DNA of 64,000 bases from the NCBI GenBank assembly GCA_025141675.1, contig CP081161.1, positions 1,524,001 to 1,588,000 on the forward strand. Reading direction: 5' to 3'. This stretch comes from Rhodobacteraceae bacterium S2214. Lineage in GTDB: Bacteria > Pseudomonadota > Alphaproteobacteria > Rhodobacterales > Rhodobacteraceae. Every line of letters starts with the position of its first letter. Position 1 is the first letter of the stretch. The translations under genes and the position numbers were made by a program. Below are positions 45,119 through 54,367 of this stretch, one piece after another. Under the pieces are notes generated by a model. That model worked only from the letters and a program-made list of their open reading frames with translations. It was not told the origin of the DNA and searched no databases.

Positions 45119-45968
45119 CACCGCTGATGGGATTTTCGCGCAAGACGTGACGGTGACCTATCGCAACGGACACACAGCGCTTCATGACGCGAGTTTCGAA
45201 ATTCCGCGCGGGACGATCACCGCTTTGGTCGGGGTGAACGGGGCAGGCAAGTCTACGTTATTCAAGGCCATTATGGGTTTCGTGCCCGCCGCGAAGGGCG
45301 AAATCAAGCTGCTTGGTAAATCGGTGAAGCAAGCGCTGCGTGAAAATCTGATCGCCTATGTCCCGCAATCTGAAGAAGTCGATTGGGCCTTTCCCGTGCT
45401 GGTCGAAGACGTCGTGATGATGGGTCGTTATGGCCATATGGGGTTCATGCGGCGGCCACGCGCAAAGGACCGTGCGGCTGTTGAGGATGCGTTGCGGCGC
45501 GTGAATATGTTGGAGTATCGCCACCGCCAGATCGGTGAATTGTCCGGCGGTCAGCGCAAACGCGTATTTTTGGCGCGGTCATTGGCCCAAGACGGGCAGG
45601 TCATTTTGTTGGATGAACCGTTCACTGGTGTGGACGTCAAAACCGAGGATCAGATCGTCGCTTTGCTGCGTGAATTGCGGGATGAGGGACGGGTGATGCT
45701 GGTCTCTACCCATAACCTTGGGTCTGTTCCGCAGTTTTGTGACCGCACCGTTCTGGTGAAAGGCACTGTGCTGGCCCATGGCCTGACTGAAGATGTTTTC
45801 ACCCACGATAATTTGGAAACGGCGTTTGGCGGCGTGCTGCGGCGGTTCACCATTGGTGGCGCTGATCTGCATGACGATGATGATACCCGCGAGGTCAGTA
45901 TTATCACCGATGATGAACGTCCTTTCGTGCAGTATGGCGAACGCCCTTCCGAGGATGAAAGGCCGTGA
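45102..45968 (+). CDS. sitB: Mn/Fe ABC transporter ATP-binding protein (SitB type)
   Basis: A 288-residue ATPase (or 286 from the second Met). Walker [13 protein letters not shown], signature [12 protein letters not shown] and Walker [13 protein letters not shown] are intact. [23 protein letters not shown] is typical of manganese/zinc-family ATPases. The C-terminus has a long acidic tail ([10 protein letters not shown] onward). The stop overlaps the GTG start of the next permease gene by four bases. Confidence 0.92.
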   Translation: MLMKTDTADGIFAQDVTVTYRNGHTALHDASFEIPRGTITALVGVNGAGKSTLFKAIMGFVPAAKGEIKLLGKSVKQALRENLIAYVPQSEEVDWAFPVLVEDVVMMGRYGHMGFMRRPRAKDRAAVEDALRRVNMLEYRHRQIGELSGGQRKRVFLARSLAQDGQVILLDEPFTGVDVKTEDQIVALLRELRDEGRVMLVSTHNLGSVPQFCDRTVLVKGTVLAHGLTEDVFTHDNLETAFGGVLRRFTIGGADLHDDDDTREVSIITDDERPFVQYGERPSEDERP

Positions 45969-46828
45969 TCGACGCGCTGCTACTGCCCTTTAGTTATTCC
46001 TACATGTTCAACGCGATGTGGGTATCTGCGCTTGTAGGCGGCGTTTGCGCATTTTTGTCTGCGTATTTGATGTTGAAAGGCTGGTCGTTGATCGGAGATG
46101 CGCTGAGTCATTCCGTCGTTCCCGGCGTTGCGGGGGCTTACATGCTGGGCCTACCGTTCGCACTTGGCGCATTCATTTCCGGCGGGTTGGCCGCCGTTGC
46201 GATGCTGTTTTTGTCGGGCCGGTCGGGGCTGAAAATTGATGTGATCATCGGGATTATCTTCACGTCGTTCTTTGGCTTGGGCCTTTTCATGATTTCGCTC
46301 AATCCGGTGGCCGTGAATATCCAGACGATCATCATGGGTAATATTCTGGCGATTACGCCGGGTGATACGCTGCAACTGGCTGTGATCGGTTTCGTCTGCT
46401 TGGCGGTGTTGCTGCTGAAATGGAAAGACCTGATGGTCACCTTCTTTGACGAAAATCATGCGCGCACGATTGGGTTGCGACCTGATCTGTTGAAGGCGAT
46501 GTTTTTTGTATTGCTGTCCGCCGCAATCGTGGCTGCAATGATGACCGTCGGCGCGTTCCTTGTGATCGCGATGGTCGTCACACCGGGGGCGACGGCCTAT
46601 CTGCTGTGCGACCGTTTCCCGCGTCTGATCATGGTGTCGGTTGCGATTGGAACGATCACGAGTTTCGTCGGCGCATACATCAGTTTCTTTCTTGATGGAG
46701 CCACTGGCGGCGTCATTGTTTGCCTGCAAACGCTGATCTTTCTGTTGGTTTTCGTCTATGCGCCGAAACATGGGATGCTTGCCGGACGACGCAAAGCCGC
46801 GGCTGCGTTGAAAGGGGGGGCTGTCTGA
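45965..46828 (+). CDS. sitC: Mn/Fe ABC transporter permease (SitC type)
   Basis: A 287-residue membrane permease of the ABC-3 family, starting with GTG in a GTGA overlap with the ATPase stop. It has about eight helices; [22 protein letters not shown] and [12 protein letters not shown] are conserved family segments. It probably pairs with the next permease as a heterodimer. The stop overlaps the next ATG (TGATG). Confidence 0.92.
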   Translation: MIDALLLPFSYSYMFNAMWVSALVGGVCAFLSAYLMLKGWSLIGDALSHSVVPGVAGAYMLGLPFALGAFISGGLAAVAMLFLSGRSGLKIDVIIGIIFTSFFGLGLFMISLNPVAVNIQTIIMGNILAITPGDTLQLAVIGFVCLAVLLLKWKDLMVTFFDENHARTIGLRPDLLKAMFFVLLSAAIVAAMMTVGAFLVIAMVVTPGATAYLLCDRFPRLIMVSVAIGTITSFVGAYISFFLDGATGGVIVCLQTLIFLLVFVYAPKHGMLAGRRKAAAALKGGAV

Positions 46829-47661
46829 TGGACTATTGGTTACTGCCTTTTCAGTTTCCCTTTATGCACAATGCGTTCTGGATCACTTTGTTGATTGCGC
46901 CGCCGACTGCTTTGCTGTCGTGTTTTCTGGTGATGAAGGGTTGGGCCTTGATGGGCGACGCCGTAAGCCACGCCGTTTTGCCAGGCGTCGTTTTGGCGTG
47001 GATGACGGGGATACCGTTGATTGTCGGGGCGTTTGCAGCGGGCATGTCTTGCGCTTTGCTGACCGGATATCTGGCCGAAAACAGTCGTGTGAAACAGGAC
47101 ACCGTCATGGGTGTTGTGTTTTCTGGCATGTTTGGCTTGGGCATTATTTTATATACGTCGATCACGACCAACGAACATTTGGATCATATTCTGTTCGGGA
47201 ATATGCTGGGGATCGGGTCTGAGGATTTGTGGACCGCTGGCACGATTGCCGTCGGCGTCTGTGCTTTTCTACTGCTGAAATGGCGGGACTTGGAATTGCA
47301 TGCGTTTGACCCTGTTCAAGCCAAAGCAAGTGGCCTGTCGGTGAACCTGCTGCACTATGGATTGTTGGTTGCGCTGTCGCTGTCCATTGTCGCGACCCTA
47401 TCAGCGACGGGGCTGATCCTTGCCGTTGCCCTACTGATCACGCCGGGCGCGATTGCGTTTTTGGTTGTCCGCAGTTTTGGTCACATGCTGGTCGTATCGG
47501 TGATGGTGTGCCTGTTTTCGATGTTGGCTGGTACTTACGCGAGCTTTTTCCTTGATAGTGCACCCGCCGCGACGATCGTGTTGGTCCTGACGGCTTTGTT
47601 CGTGGCGGCCTTCGTTTACCGTTTGCGCGTGACGTACAAAACATCGCGCAGTGCGGGGTGA
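46828..47661 (+). CDS. sitD: Mn/Fe ABC transporter permease (SitD type)
   Basis: A 277-residue ABC-3 family permease, homologous to the preceding one (KGWALMGDAVSHAVLPGVVLAW and PGAIAFLVVRSFGHML). The start in TGATG is preferred; a longer frame would extend 36 codons into sitC. Two distinct permease genes are characteristic of SitABCD/YfeABCD-type Mn/Fe transporters. Confidence 0.92.
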   Translation: MDYWLLPFQFPFMHNAFWITLLIAPPTALLSCFLVMKGWALMGDAVSHAVLPGVVLAWMTGIPLIVGAFAAGMSCALLTGYLAENSRVKQDTVMGVVFSGMFGLGIILYTSITTNEHLDHILFGNMLGIGSEDLWTAGTIAVGVCAFLLLKWRDLELHAFDPVQAKASGLSVNLLHYGLLVALSLSIVATLSATGLILAVALLITPGAIAFLVVRSFGHMLVVSVMVCLFSMLAGTYASFFLDSAPAATIVLVLTALFVAAFVYRLRVTYKTSRSAG

Positions 47662-47685
47662 GATCACGGATGCGTGTTTGTCCTT

Positions 47686-47700
47686 GGTGACATAGTCACC
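47686..47700 (+). promoter_or_regulatory. GTGAC palindrome, operator-like site 1 (before the DUF2892 gene)
   Basis: GGTGACATAGTCACC: six-base arms around three bases, 55 bases before the DUF2892 start. With flanks it matches a second site before the sulfur-transporter gene at 15 of 19 positions. The GTGA/TCAC spacing of five does not fit the CRP consensus spacing of six. Confidence 0.6.
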
Positions 47701-47755
47701 GTCATTCTGGTTGGGATTTGCCATGATTGGGCGAACGCAACACAGGAGATTTCCC

Positions 47756-47950
47756 ATGCAAATGACACGCAACGTTGGCAAAGCCGACCGTATGATCCGT
47801 TTGATCGGTGGGGCCGCATTGGTCGCTGCCGCTGCTTTTGGCGTCATTGGGGTTTGGGGCTATATCGGCCTGATCTTCGTCGCTACGGCCTTTATGAATT
47901 TCTGCCCGCTTTATAAAATCGTCGGGTTCAAGACCTGTACCGACTGCTGA
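47756..47950 (+). CDS. DUF2892 (YgaP-like transmembrane) protein
   Basis: A 64-residue protein with two helices (about 14-30 and 32-50) starting MQMTRNVGKADRMIRLIGG, the typical DUF2892 opening, and ending in a Cys pair region (FCPLYKIVGFKTCTDC). In YgaP this domain is fused to a rhodanese; here it is free-standing. The start follows GGAG. It lies before a split YeeE/YedE transporter, the usual company of this family in sulfide or thiosulfate loci. Confidence 0.88.
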   Translation: MQMTRNVGKADRMIRLIGGAALVAAAAFGVIGVWGYIGLIFVATAFMNFCPLYKIVGFKTCTDC

Positions 47951-47970
47951 TGATGTGACGCCACGGCTTT

Positions 47971-47985
47971 GGTGACTTTATCACT
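47971..47985 (+). promoter_or_regulatory. GTGAC palindrome, operator-like site 2 (before the YeeE/YedE pair)
   Basis: GGTGACTTTATCACT, a variant of the site before the DUF2892 gene at a similar distance (57 bases) from its start codon. The shared flanks TTGG and GT strengthen the match. Confidence 0.55.
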
Positions 47986-48042
47986 GTTGAAACCAGCCGT
48001 GGCCTGTACATATCTGCAAGGAACAAAGGAAAAGGTGCGTCA

Positions 48043-48480
48043 ATGCTTATTGAGACGACGTTTACACCGCTTCAGTCGCTCGCGGGTGGACTGCTGATTG
48101 GTGCTGCTGCTGTGATGCTGATGGGCTTCATGGGGCGAATTATGGGGGCCACTGGGATCCTCGCAGGTGTGATCAGCCCGACGGGCTGGTCTGATTGGTC
48201 ATGGAGAGCCGCTGTTTTGCTGGGCATGATCACGGGCCCGATTGCGGTTCTTGCGATGACGGGTCAGATGCCAGCAGTTGAAGTCCCTGTCGGGATGCCG
48301 ATGTTGGTTGTTGGCGGCTTTATCGTCGGGATGGGCGTTACATTTGGTGGTGGCTGTACATCTGGTCACGGTGTCTGCGGCATGGCGCGGCTTTCGCCAC
48401 GGTCTATTGTTGCCACGGGTACGTTTATGGTTACGACTGCGATCACCGTATTTGTGATCCGTCACGTGATCGGAGGATAA
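48043..48480 (+). CDS. YeeE/YedE family sulfur transporter, N-terminal half subunit
   Basis: A 145-residue membrane protein with four helices and the motif VTFGGGCTSGHGVCGMARL, whose Cys relays thiosulfate or another reduced sulfur compound in TsuA-type proteins. It is half the size of full-length TsuA. The next gene supplies the second half, so the two should form a PmpA/PmpB-like heteromer. The intergenic gap is three bases. Confidence 0.88.
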   Translation: MLIETTFTPLQSLAGGLLIGAAAVMLMGFMGRIMGATGILAGVISPTGWSDWSWRAAVLLGMITGPIAVLAMTGQMPAVEVPVGMPMLVVGGFIVGMGVTFGGGCTSGHGVCGMARLSPRSIVATGTFMVTTAITVFVIRHVIGG

Positions 48481-48483
48481 GAG

Positions 48484-48918
48484 ATGCGTTTGATTGGAAG
48501 CTATATCATCGGTTTGATCTTCGGGATCGGCATTTCGATTTCTGGCATGGCGAACCCGGCTAAGGTCACGAATTTCTTCGACTTTGCAGGTATCTGGGAT
48601 CCAAGCCTTGCCTTTGTGATGGGCGGTGCCCTGATCGTGACGTTCTTTGGGTATCGGTACGTTTTGAAAAACACGGCCCCGATGGTGGATACCAAATTTC
48701 ACCTGCCGACGCGCCGTGATCTGGACGCTAAATTGCTTGGTGGATCGGCGCTGTTTGGCGTTGGTTGGGGGATTGCCGGTTTCTGTCCCGGTGGTGCTTT
48801 GCCCGCGATTGGCACAGGCCGAACCGAAGTGTTGGTCTTTGTTGGCGCCATGTTGGCAGGGATTTTTGCAGCAAAAGCGTTGCAAAATATGATGGCCGCA
48901 AAAGCAGCCACTGCTTGA
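48484..48918 (+). CDS. YeeE/YedE family sulfur transporter, second half subunit (DUF6691-like)
   Basis: A 144-residue membrane protein with about four helices. GIGISISGMANPAKVTNFFD and GWGIAGFCPGGALPAIGTG are the family motifs; the Cys in GFCPGG is the counterpart of that in the first half. It begins three bases after the first half and ends before a very strong terminator. Confidence 0.88.
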   Translation: MRLIGSYIIGLIFGIGISISGMANPAKVTNFFDFAGIWDPSLAFVMGGALIVTFFGYRYVLKNTAPMVDTKFHLPTRRDLDAKLLGGSALFGVGWGIAGFCPGGALPAIGTGRTEVLVFVGAMLAGIFAAKALQNMMAAKAATA

Positions 48919-48923
48919 TATCA

Positions 48924-48956
48924 AAAGGGGGCGTTGATGTTTTCAACGCCCCCTTT
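48924..48956. terminator. Strong bidirectional terminator after the sulfur-transporter pair
   Basis: A perfect 14-bp stem (AAAGGGGGCGTTGA with its complement) and five-base loop between the convergent DUF6691-like and DUF4387 genes; A and T runs at the stem base suit both strands. Confidence 0.9.
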
Positions 48957-48959
48957 GCT

Positions 48960-49262
48960 TTAGTTGAGAGACAGTTCCGCCACGAGCGGCGCCCAGCCCG
49001 CCCCGTGCATATCCCGATCCGTGATGTCGCCCTGAATGACGGGCCGCGGTAGGCTGAATTTCACGACATTCAGCGTGTCGATGTCGAACCGCTTTATTGT
49101 ATCCACATCCACTTGAAATGCAGCGGCGACGCGGTCAGTCGATAGGCTTTGCACGATCTGCTGATAGGCCTGCGGCGTTCCGCAAAAGACGTCGACCGTC
49201 AGCCAGAACGGCCCCGCGTTTTTGCTGCGCACCTTGGTGACGATATCTGCGACGGTGTTCAT
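48960..49262 (-). CDS. DUF4387 family protein
   Basis: A 100-residue protein (VRSKNAGPFWLTVDVFCG at the N-terminus and KFSLPRPVIQGDITDRDMHG near the C-terminus) of the DUF4387 family. These small proteins are regularly encoded next to, or fused to, AtuA-like (DUF1446) proteins. Its start overlaps the AtuA-like stop by four bases (ATGA), consistent with a stoichiometric complex. Activity unknown. Confidence 0.88.
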   Translation of the reverse strand: MNTVADIVTKVRSKNAGPFWLTVDVFCGTPQAYQQIVQSLSTDRVAAAFQVDVDTIKRFDIDTLNVVKFSLPRPVIQGDITDRDMHGAGWAPLVAELSLN

Positions 49263-50590
49263 GCGTGGACCTCCAAACGGAAGGCCTGCATCGGATCATT
49301 AAGCGTCATTGTGTGGTGCAAACAGAACGCGTAGGCCGCGCCGCGGTCGATTTCGGCGGGCGAGAAGGGGAAGGCGAACGTTGGCACTTCTTCGTCCTTT
49401 GTCAGCGGATGGTGCAGCAGGTAGGGGTTCAGCAACTTGGCAATCGTGTTCGCGGTTGCTTGGGTTTCTGCAGTGACGATGGCCATGACTCCGACCTCGG
49501 TCAGGGTGGTGTCGCGCGTTTCGAGTTTGCCGAGGGTACTGTCCTGACCGATGATCCGCAGTTCGCATGTGAAGGCTTCTCCGGCCATGCGGTCGCGGAC
49601 TTTGGCGGCGTGTTTGGCGATGATATCATCGCACCACGCTTGCACATTTCGCACATAGTGGGCGTCGCGGATCGTGACGATGCTAATCGTCTGATAGCCC
49701 GCGATCCGCGCACCTTCGATCTTGACGGTGTAGTTGTCCGATGGATGCCAGACTGATCCGGTAACGCGCACGGATGTGTCGTCTAACGCCGTATAAGTCG
49801 CTGAAGTCACATCCAAATGCCCACCCGGTTCATACAGAATGAAGGGATCGGAGTTTTCGTAAAGCATGTGTGCCGATACTGTGTGGGGCGTCGCATGTGC
49901 ACCGTCAGCGAGCGGCGTGATGGTGAAACCATCCGCGTCAAAATCGATCATGATGACGCCGGATTGCGGGTTGGTTGCACAAAGCGCACCACATTCCCCG
50001 ATCTTGGCACCATGCCACGCCGCACCTGCATTGTCCCCGTTGGTCAGCGGAAGGGCGGCGATAATGGCAGTGTCGGTGGTGCGACCTGCGATGATGATGT
50101 CCGCACCAGTCGCGAGGGCCGCAGCGATTTGTTCGGCACCGGCGAGGGCCACGATGTTTTCGCAGGACGTGATCAGGGCTTCGGAAATGTCCGGCGCGCC
50201 TGATAGTGGGGCGAGCGTTGTCTTGGCGATCTCCAATGGGTTTTGGCTAGACCGGATCGTTGCAATTTTGGCGGTGCGGTTATCTTCGACCAGCACTTCA
50301 CGCGTGATGTCGAGCAGCCAGTCGACCATACTGTCGGTCCCGCAGGTGCCTGCTGTGCCGATCACCAAGGGGCAACCGGCGGCATGGGCGGCACGCATCA
50401 GCCCCGCCCATTCCGTTTTTGTAGATTCGCGGGCGTATTTCGACACCCCGCGTCCAAGATATGATGGCCCTGAGTCGGTGGACCCGCCGTCAATAGCGAT
50501 CAGGTCCGGTTTGAGGGCAACGCCGCGCGAAAGGGCCTCGGCATCATAGCCAAGACCCAATGCGCCTGATGGGATCAAAATTTTAGTCAC
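49259..50590 (-). CDS. AtuA-like (DUF1446) acyclic-terpene-utilisation family protein
   Basis: A 443-residue protein. A GTG start is used because ILIPSGALGLGYDAEALSRGV should open the domain, and the GTG lies within the end of tctA; the longer frame adds 39 residues inside tctA. Family landmarks: IAIDGGSTDSGPSYLG, TAGTCGTDSMVDWLLDI, GADIIIAGRTTDTAI and EPGGHLDVTSATY. AtuA was named from acyclic terpene utilisation, but many members sit, as here, with tricarboxylate transporters, so the substrate may be a branched or hydroxy carboxylate or its CoA ester. Enzymatic activity of this subgroup is not known to me. Confidence 0.87.
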   Translation of the reverse strand: MTKILIPSGALGLGYDAEALSRGVALKPDLIAIDGGSTDSGPSYLGRGVSKYARESTKTEWAGLMRAAHAAGCPLVIGTAGTCGTDSMVDWLLDITREVLVEDNRTAKIATIRSSQNPLEIAKTTLAPLSGAPDISEALITSCENIVALAGAEQIAAALATGADIIIAGRTTDTAIIAALPLTNGDNAGAAWHGAKIGECGALCATNPQSGVIMIDFDADGFTITPLADGAHATPHTVSAHMLYENSDPFILYEPGGHLDVTSATYTALDDTSVRVTGSVWHPSDNYTVKIEGARIAGYQTISIVTIRDAHYVRNVQAWCDDIIAKHAAKVRDRMAGEAFTCELRIIGQDSTLGKLETRDTTLTEVGVMAIVTAETQATANTIAKLLNPYLLHHPLTKDEEVPTFAFPFSPAEIDRGAAYAFCLHHTMTLNDPMQAFRLEVHA

Positions 50591-52088
50591 TGATTGCCTG
50601 TGGTTTGCGAAGGATATTGCGCAGGAACATCGGCGCGATGAAGCCAGCAATGGCAAAGACCCAGAACCCAATCGCAATCGGGCTTGAGAAGAGATACGTC
50701 GGGTCACCGTCGGAGAGGGTCATGGCGCGGCGCAAAGCGTCTTCCATATTCCCGCCGAGCAAGATGCCAAGGATCACAGGCACTGTTGGCACGTCAAGCT
50801 TGCGCAAAACGTAGCCAAGCATCCCGAAGCCCACAAGCATCAGCAAGTCGAAGTAGCTGCCCGTCAGGGAATAGATGCCAGTGAAAGAAATCATCGTGAC
50901 ACCTGGCAGTAGAATCCACGCAGGCACCGTGAGGATTTTGACGAAGATTTTTACCATCGGCACATTCATGATCAAAAGCACGACGTTCGCGATTAACAAA
51001 GAAGCGATCAGCCCCCAGACAACGTCGGGGTTGTCCCGGAACAATGTTGGCCCCGGTGTGATGTTGAGCGTCATCAAAAGTGCCAACAGAACCGCTGTTG
51101 TTCCCGATCCTGGCACGCCCAGCGTCAGCATCGGTACGAGTGCGCCACCAGCCGCAGAGTTGTTTCCGGCTTCGGGTGCAGCGATCCCGCGGGGGACGCC
51201 TGTCCCGAAACCGCCTTTTTCACCGGCGATGGATTTCTCTGTCATATAGGCAAGGAAAGACCCAAGCGACGCACCAGCCCCGGGCAGAACACCGGCAATG
51301 AAGCCGACACCAGAGGCGCGCAGCATTGTTGGGAACGTCTGGCGGATGTATTTCCAAGGAATTGTCACCTTGTCGAGCACCACGCCGATGGACGACCCTT
51401 TGCCGTGGCTTTCGATAAAGAAGAAAAGTTCCGCGATCGCGAACAGGCCTACGATGGCCACAAGGAAATCCACACCATCATATAGGTGCAGGTTGCCGCC
51501 AGTTAAGCGTGGCAGACCAGAGGACGAATCCACACCAATCATTGCAATTCCTAGACCGATACAGGCCGCAATCGCAGATTTGGCTTGGTTGTTAGACGCC
51601 ATGCCGCCCAAGGTGCAAAACGCCAGCAGATAAAGGGCGAAATATTCGGCCGGACCGAACAGGAAGGCCACGCGTGCAAGTACGGGCGCCAACAAGATTA
51701 GACCGATCGTGGCCAAGAAGGCTCCGACAAAGGACGCTACGCCGGACAGCACCAGCGCATCACCCGCTTGTCCGCGTTTGGCCATCGGGTAGCCGTCGAG
51801 CGTGGTCATCAACGCAGGCTCATCACCTGGAATGTTGAGCAAGATCGAAGAAATCCTGCCGCCGTACATGGCGCCGTAGTAGACGGCTGTCATCAAGACT
51901 AACGCGGACGTCGCATCAAGCCCGAGCGCAAAGGAAATTGGGATCAGGATCGCCACGCCGTTTGATGGGCCAAGCCCCGGCAGTGCCCCGATTATTGTTC
52001 CAAAAAAGCAACCGATGACGGCCAGCATGAGGGTGTAAGGCGATAGGGCGACCGAAAAGCCGAGCGCCAAATTAGAGAGGATATCCAT
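50583..52088 (-). CDS. tctA: Tripartite tricarboxylate transporter, large membrane subunit TctA
   Basis: A 501-residue permease with 10-12 helices. FFGTIIGALPGLGPSNGVAIL near the N-terminus and GVLPGAGASLGSFLAY in the middle are the repeated Gly/Pro-rich motifs of TctA. It lies four bases after tctB, and its last bases overlap the GTG start of the AtuA-like gene. It takes up a carboxylate with Na+ or H+, delivered by TctC. Confidence 0.95.
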   Translation of the reverse strand: MDILSNLALGFSVALSPYTLMLAVIGCFFGTIIGALPGLGPSNGVAILIPISFALGLDATSALVLMTAVYYGAMYGGRISSILLNIPGDEPALMTTLDGYPMAKRGQAGDALVLSGVASFVGAFLATIGLILLAPVLARVAFLFGPAEYFALYLLAFCTLGGMASNNQAKSAIAACIGLGIAMIGVDSSSGLPRLTGGNLHLYDGVDFLVAIVGLFAIAELFFFIESHGKGSSIGVVLDKVTIPWKYIRQTFPTMLRASGVGFIAGVLPGAGASLGSFLAYMTEKSIAGEKGGFGTGVPRGIAAPEAGNNSAAGGALVPMLTLGVPGSGTTAVLLALLMTLNITPGPTLFRDNPDVVWGLIASLLIANVVLLIMNVPMVKIFVKILTVPAWILLPGVTMISFTGIYSLTGSYFDLLMLVGFGMLGYVLRKLDVPTVPVILGILLGGNMEDALRRAMTLSDGDPTYLFSSPIAIGFWVFAIAGFIAPMFLRNILRKPQAISD

Positions 52089-52092
52089 CGGA

Positions 52093-52581
52093 TTAGTGCC
52101 CCACGAATGGAATGAGAATGCTGATGGCGTCCCACAGCTTGGCTGGGGTTGGCACGCGGTAGGCCACGATGTTGCCCAGCATGAGAATATATTTGAAGAT
52201 CACGAACAGACCGATGGCTAATCCAAGCCCGGTCAACGCGGCTTTGCCAGCGTGCGGCGCAATTTGATAGCTTAGGATTGCGGCAGTGATCGCGGTTGGC
52301 AGAACAAAGCCAAGCGGCGTGATCATCACGGCATAGACGGCCAACACGAGAACGGCGATGAACAGCCCACCCCATGTGCGGGATGCGGGCCAATCAGGGT
52401 CGGGGTCGGGTTTGAAGATTAAGACCAAAGACGACAGCGCAGCGACGCCCCCGATCATGAGGGGAAAGAGCTTGGGCAAGAATTCACCCGAAAACATATT
52501 CGTCTGGATCTGAGTGGCAGCCGCGATATACGCGGCTGCCGTGATCAGGGTAACCAGACCGAAAATACGGTCTGATGCCAT
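52093..52581 (-). CDS. tctB: Tripartite tricarboxylate transporter, small membrane subunit TctB
   Basis: A 162-residue membrane protein with four helices (about 8-24, 37-55, 74-92 and 108-140), the standard TctB plan. The start overlaps the tctC stop by one base, and tctA follows after four bases, so the three are a tight operon. Confidence 0.92.
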   Translation of the reverse strand: MASDRIFGLVTLITAAAYIAAATQIQTNMFSGEFLPKLFPLMIGGVAALSSLVLIFKPDPDPDWPASRTWGGLFIAVLVLAVYAVMITPLGFVLPTAITAAILSYQIAPHAGKAALTGLGLAIGLFVIFKYILMLGNIVAYRVPTPAKLWDAISILIPFVGH

Positions 52582-53546
52582 TACTGAGTAACCCCCAGTT
52601 CAGCGCTCATGCTCGCGATGTCTGCGACGAGGCCGTCAACGTATGACTGGAAGTCGCCGCCAACTTTAGTGAATGGTGCCAGGCCGTTATCAGCCATTGC
52701 TTGCGCCCACTCTGGGCTGTCTGCAACCTGCTGAAGTTTGCCAGCCCACGCATCAAACTGCTCATCGCTGATGTCTTTTGGCACATACAGACCACGCCAG
52801 TTGACGGCCACAACAGGGTAACCCTGTTCGGTCGCCGTTGGGATGTCGTCAAAGCCCGGAACGCGTTCGTCTGTGAGTACCGCAATAACGCGGATGTCAC
52901 CGTTTTCGAGGAAGGACACAACTTCGGACATGTCGCCTGTCATTGCTTGGGTGAAACCGCCGACTGTCTGCGTGATCGCGTCTGCACCACCGTCAACGCC
53001 GATGTATTTTACAGAACCGATGTCTGTGAAGCCAGCTTCTTTCAGGACCATCAATGGCTTGAGGTGATCAAAGCCACCAACCGCAGACCCACCTGCGAAG
53101 GCCACGGAACCCGGCTCTGCCAAGATCGCATCGACCAGATCGTTCAGGCTTTGATATTCGCTGTCAGCGGCAACTGCGATGATGCCCGGATCAGCACCGA
53201 TGGCACCCACAAAACGAACCTGATCGGCTGTCATGCCTGCATAGGCGTTCTGGGCCAGACGAGTTGTTGTTGCTGAAGAAGCCGCGATGATCAGGTCTGC
53301 ATCGTCAGCACGTTCGGTGACAACGTGGTTATACGCCAAACCACCACCAGCGCCTGGCATGTTGGTGACCTGAACAGGGCTGTCTACTGCATCGATATCA
53401 TACAAGATTTTGCCGATCTGGCGGCATGTGAAATCCCAGCCACCGCCCGGGTTCGCAGGTGCGATGCATTCTGCGGCATAGGACGCAGTGCCCGAAAAGG
53501 CGAAGAGTGCGCTGGTGGCGATTGCGCCAAGAAGCGTCTTTTTCAT
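52581..53546 (-). CDS. tctC: Tripartite tricarboxylate transporter, periplasmic binding protein TctC
   Basis: A 321-residue protein with a signal peptide (1-24, ending ASYA). APANPGGGWDFTCRQIG and VTNMPGAGGGLAYNHV are the ligand-site loops of TctC/BugT proteins, with the Asp in GGWDFT typical of carboxylate binders. The ATG after GGGAGGA is chosen, giving a proper signal peptide. It is the first gene of tctCBA-AtuA-DUF4387 and is divergent from tctDE. Confidence 0.94.
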   Translation of the reverse strand: MKKTLLGAIATSALFAFSGTASYAAECIAPANPGGGWDFTCRQIGKILYDIDAVDSPVQVTNMPGAGGGLAYNHVVTERADDADLIIAASSATTTRLAQNAYAGMTADQVRFVGAIGADPGIIAVAADSEYQSLNDLVDAILAEPGSVAFAGGSAVGGFDHLKPLMVLKEAGFTDIGSVKYIGVDGGADAITQTVGGFTQAMTGDMSEVVSFLENGDIRVIAVLTDERVPGFDDIPTATEQGYPVVAVNWRGLYVPKDISDEQFDAWAGKLQQVADSPEWAQAMADNGLAPFTKVGGDFQSYVDGLVADIASMSAELGVTQ

Positions 53547-53639
53547 GTGATTTTCCTCCCAGTATTCACATTGCGTGGGAGGTCGTTGTCGTTTCGTCAC
53601 GCCAAGCTCCCCCCTTGCGTGCCCTTAGGTTTTGGTCCC

Positions 53640-53660
53640 AACCTGACAGCAACCTGACAG
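53640..53660. promoter_or_regulatory. Tandem direct repeats between tctC and tctD, probable response-regulator site
   Basis: AACCTGACAG occurs twice with an 11-bp period, one turn of DNA. OmpR-class regulators, to which TctD belongs, bind such tandem half sites. The site lies 42 bases before tctD and 94 bases before tctC. Confidence 0.55.
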
Positions 53661-53701
53661 GTGCTCAGGAAATGTGCAGTTTATGAAAAAGAGGCGATCC
53701 G

Positions 53702-54367
53702 GTGCGATTTCTGTTGGTCGAGGATAACCATGATTTGGGGCAGTCTGTGCAGACGCGATTGTCGCTGGATGGGCACGCCGTTGACTGGGCTGTTTCGCTG
53801 TCGGATGCAGAAGATCACTTGGCGGCTGCGCGTTATGATTTGATCCTGCTTGATATCATGTTGCCTGACGGGGATGGGCGCGATTTTCTGGCATCCCAAA
53901 GGCGCGCAAAACGGGACACGCCTGTGATCGTTATGACCGCACGTTCGGCGGTCGCGGATCGCGTTGCATTGTTAGATACGGGTGCGGATGACTACGTCAC
54001 AAAACCGTTTGATTTTGCAGAGTTAGAGGCCAGAGTTCGTGCGGTTGTCCGGCGTCGTGGTGGTGCTGCGCAAACGGCATTAAGCTATGCTGATTTGACG
54101 TTTGATCCGCTCGCGGCAACCGTCACGTTTGCGGGCGAAACACGTGAACTGCGGAACCGTGAATTGAGGTTGTTCGAGGTCTTGGTCGCAGCACCTGATC
54201 GCATCTATTCCAAGGCCCAATTATGCGACCGATTGCTGTCCGCGGCAGAGGCCGTGACCGACAATGCAATTGAGGTTTACGTTGGCCGTCTACGCAAGAA
54301 ATTGGAAGGGTCTCGCGCCAAGATCGAGACGGTGCGTGGTGTTGGATATCGGCTGACGGAATCATGA
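53702..54367 (+). CDS. tctD: OmpR-family response regulator TctD
   Basis: A 221-residue regulator starting with GTG behind GAGGCG. The receiver domain has the acidic pair in LLVEDNH, phosphoacceptor Asp51 in LILLDIMLPDGDG, Thr in VMTARS and Lys in YVTKPFDF. The C-terminal winged helix (LYSKAQLCDRLL-like region and GRLRKKLEG) binds DNA. The stop overlaps the sensor kinase start by four bases (ATGA). It probably activates tctCBA. Confidence 0.93.
   Translation: MRFLLVEDNHDLGQSVQTRLSLDGHAVDWAVSLSDAEDHLAAARYDLILLDIMLPDGDGRDFLASQRRAKRDTPVIVMTARSAVADRVALLDTGADDYVTKPFDFAELEARVRAVVRRRGGAAQTALSYADLTFDPLAATVTFAGETRELRNRELRLFEVLVAAPDRIYSKAQLCDRLLSAAEAVTDNAIEVYVGRLRKKLEGSRAKIETVRGVGYRLTES

Noticed and set aside
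47686..47700. CRP binding site
   Set aside because: GTGA and TCAC are five bases apart, not six, in both copies of the motif.
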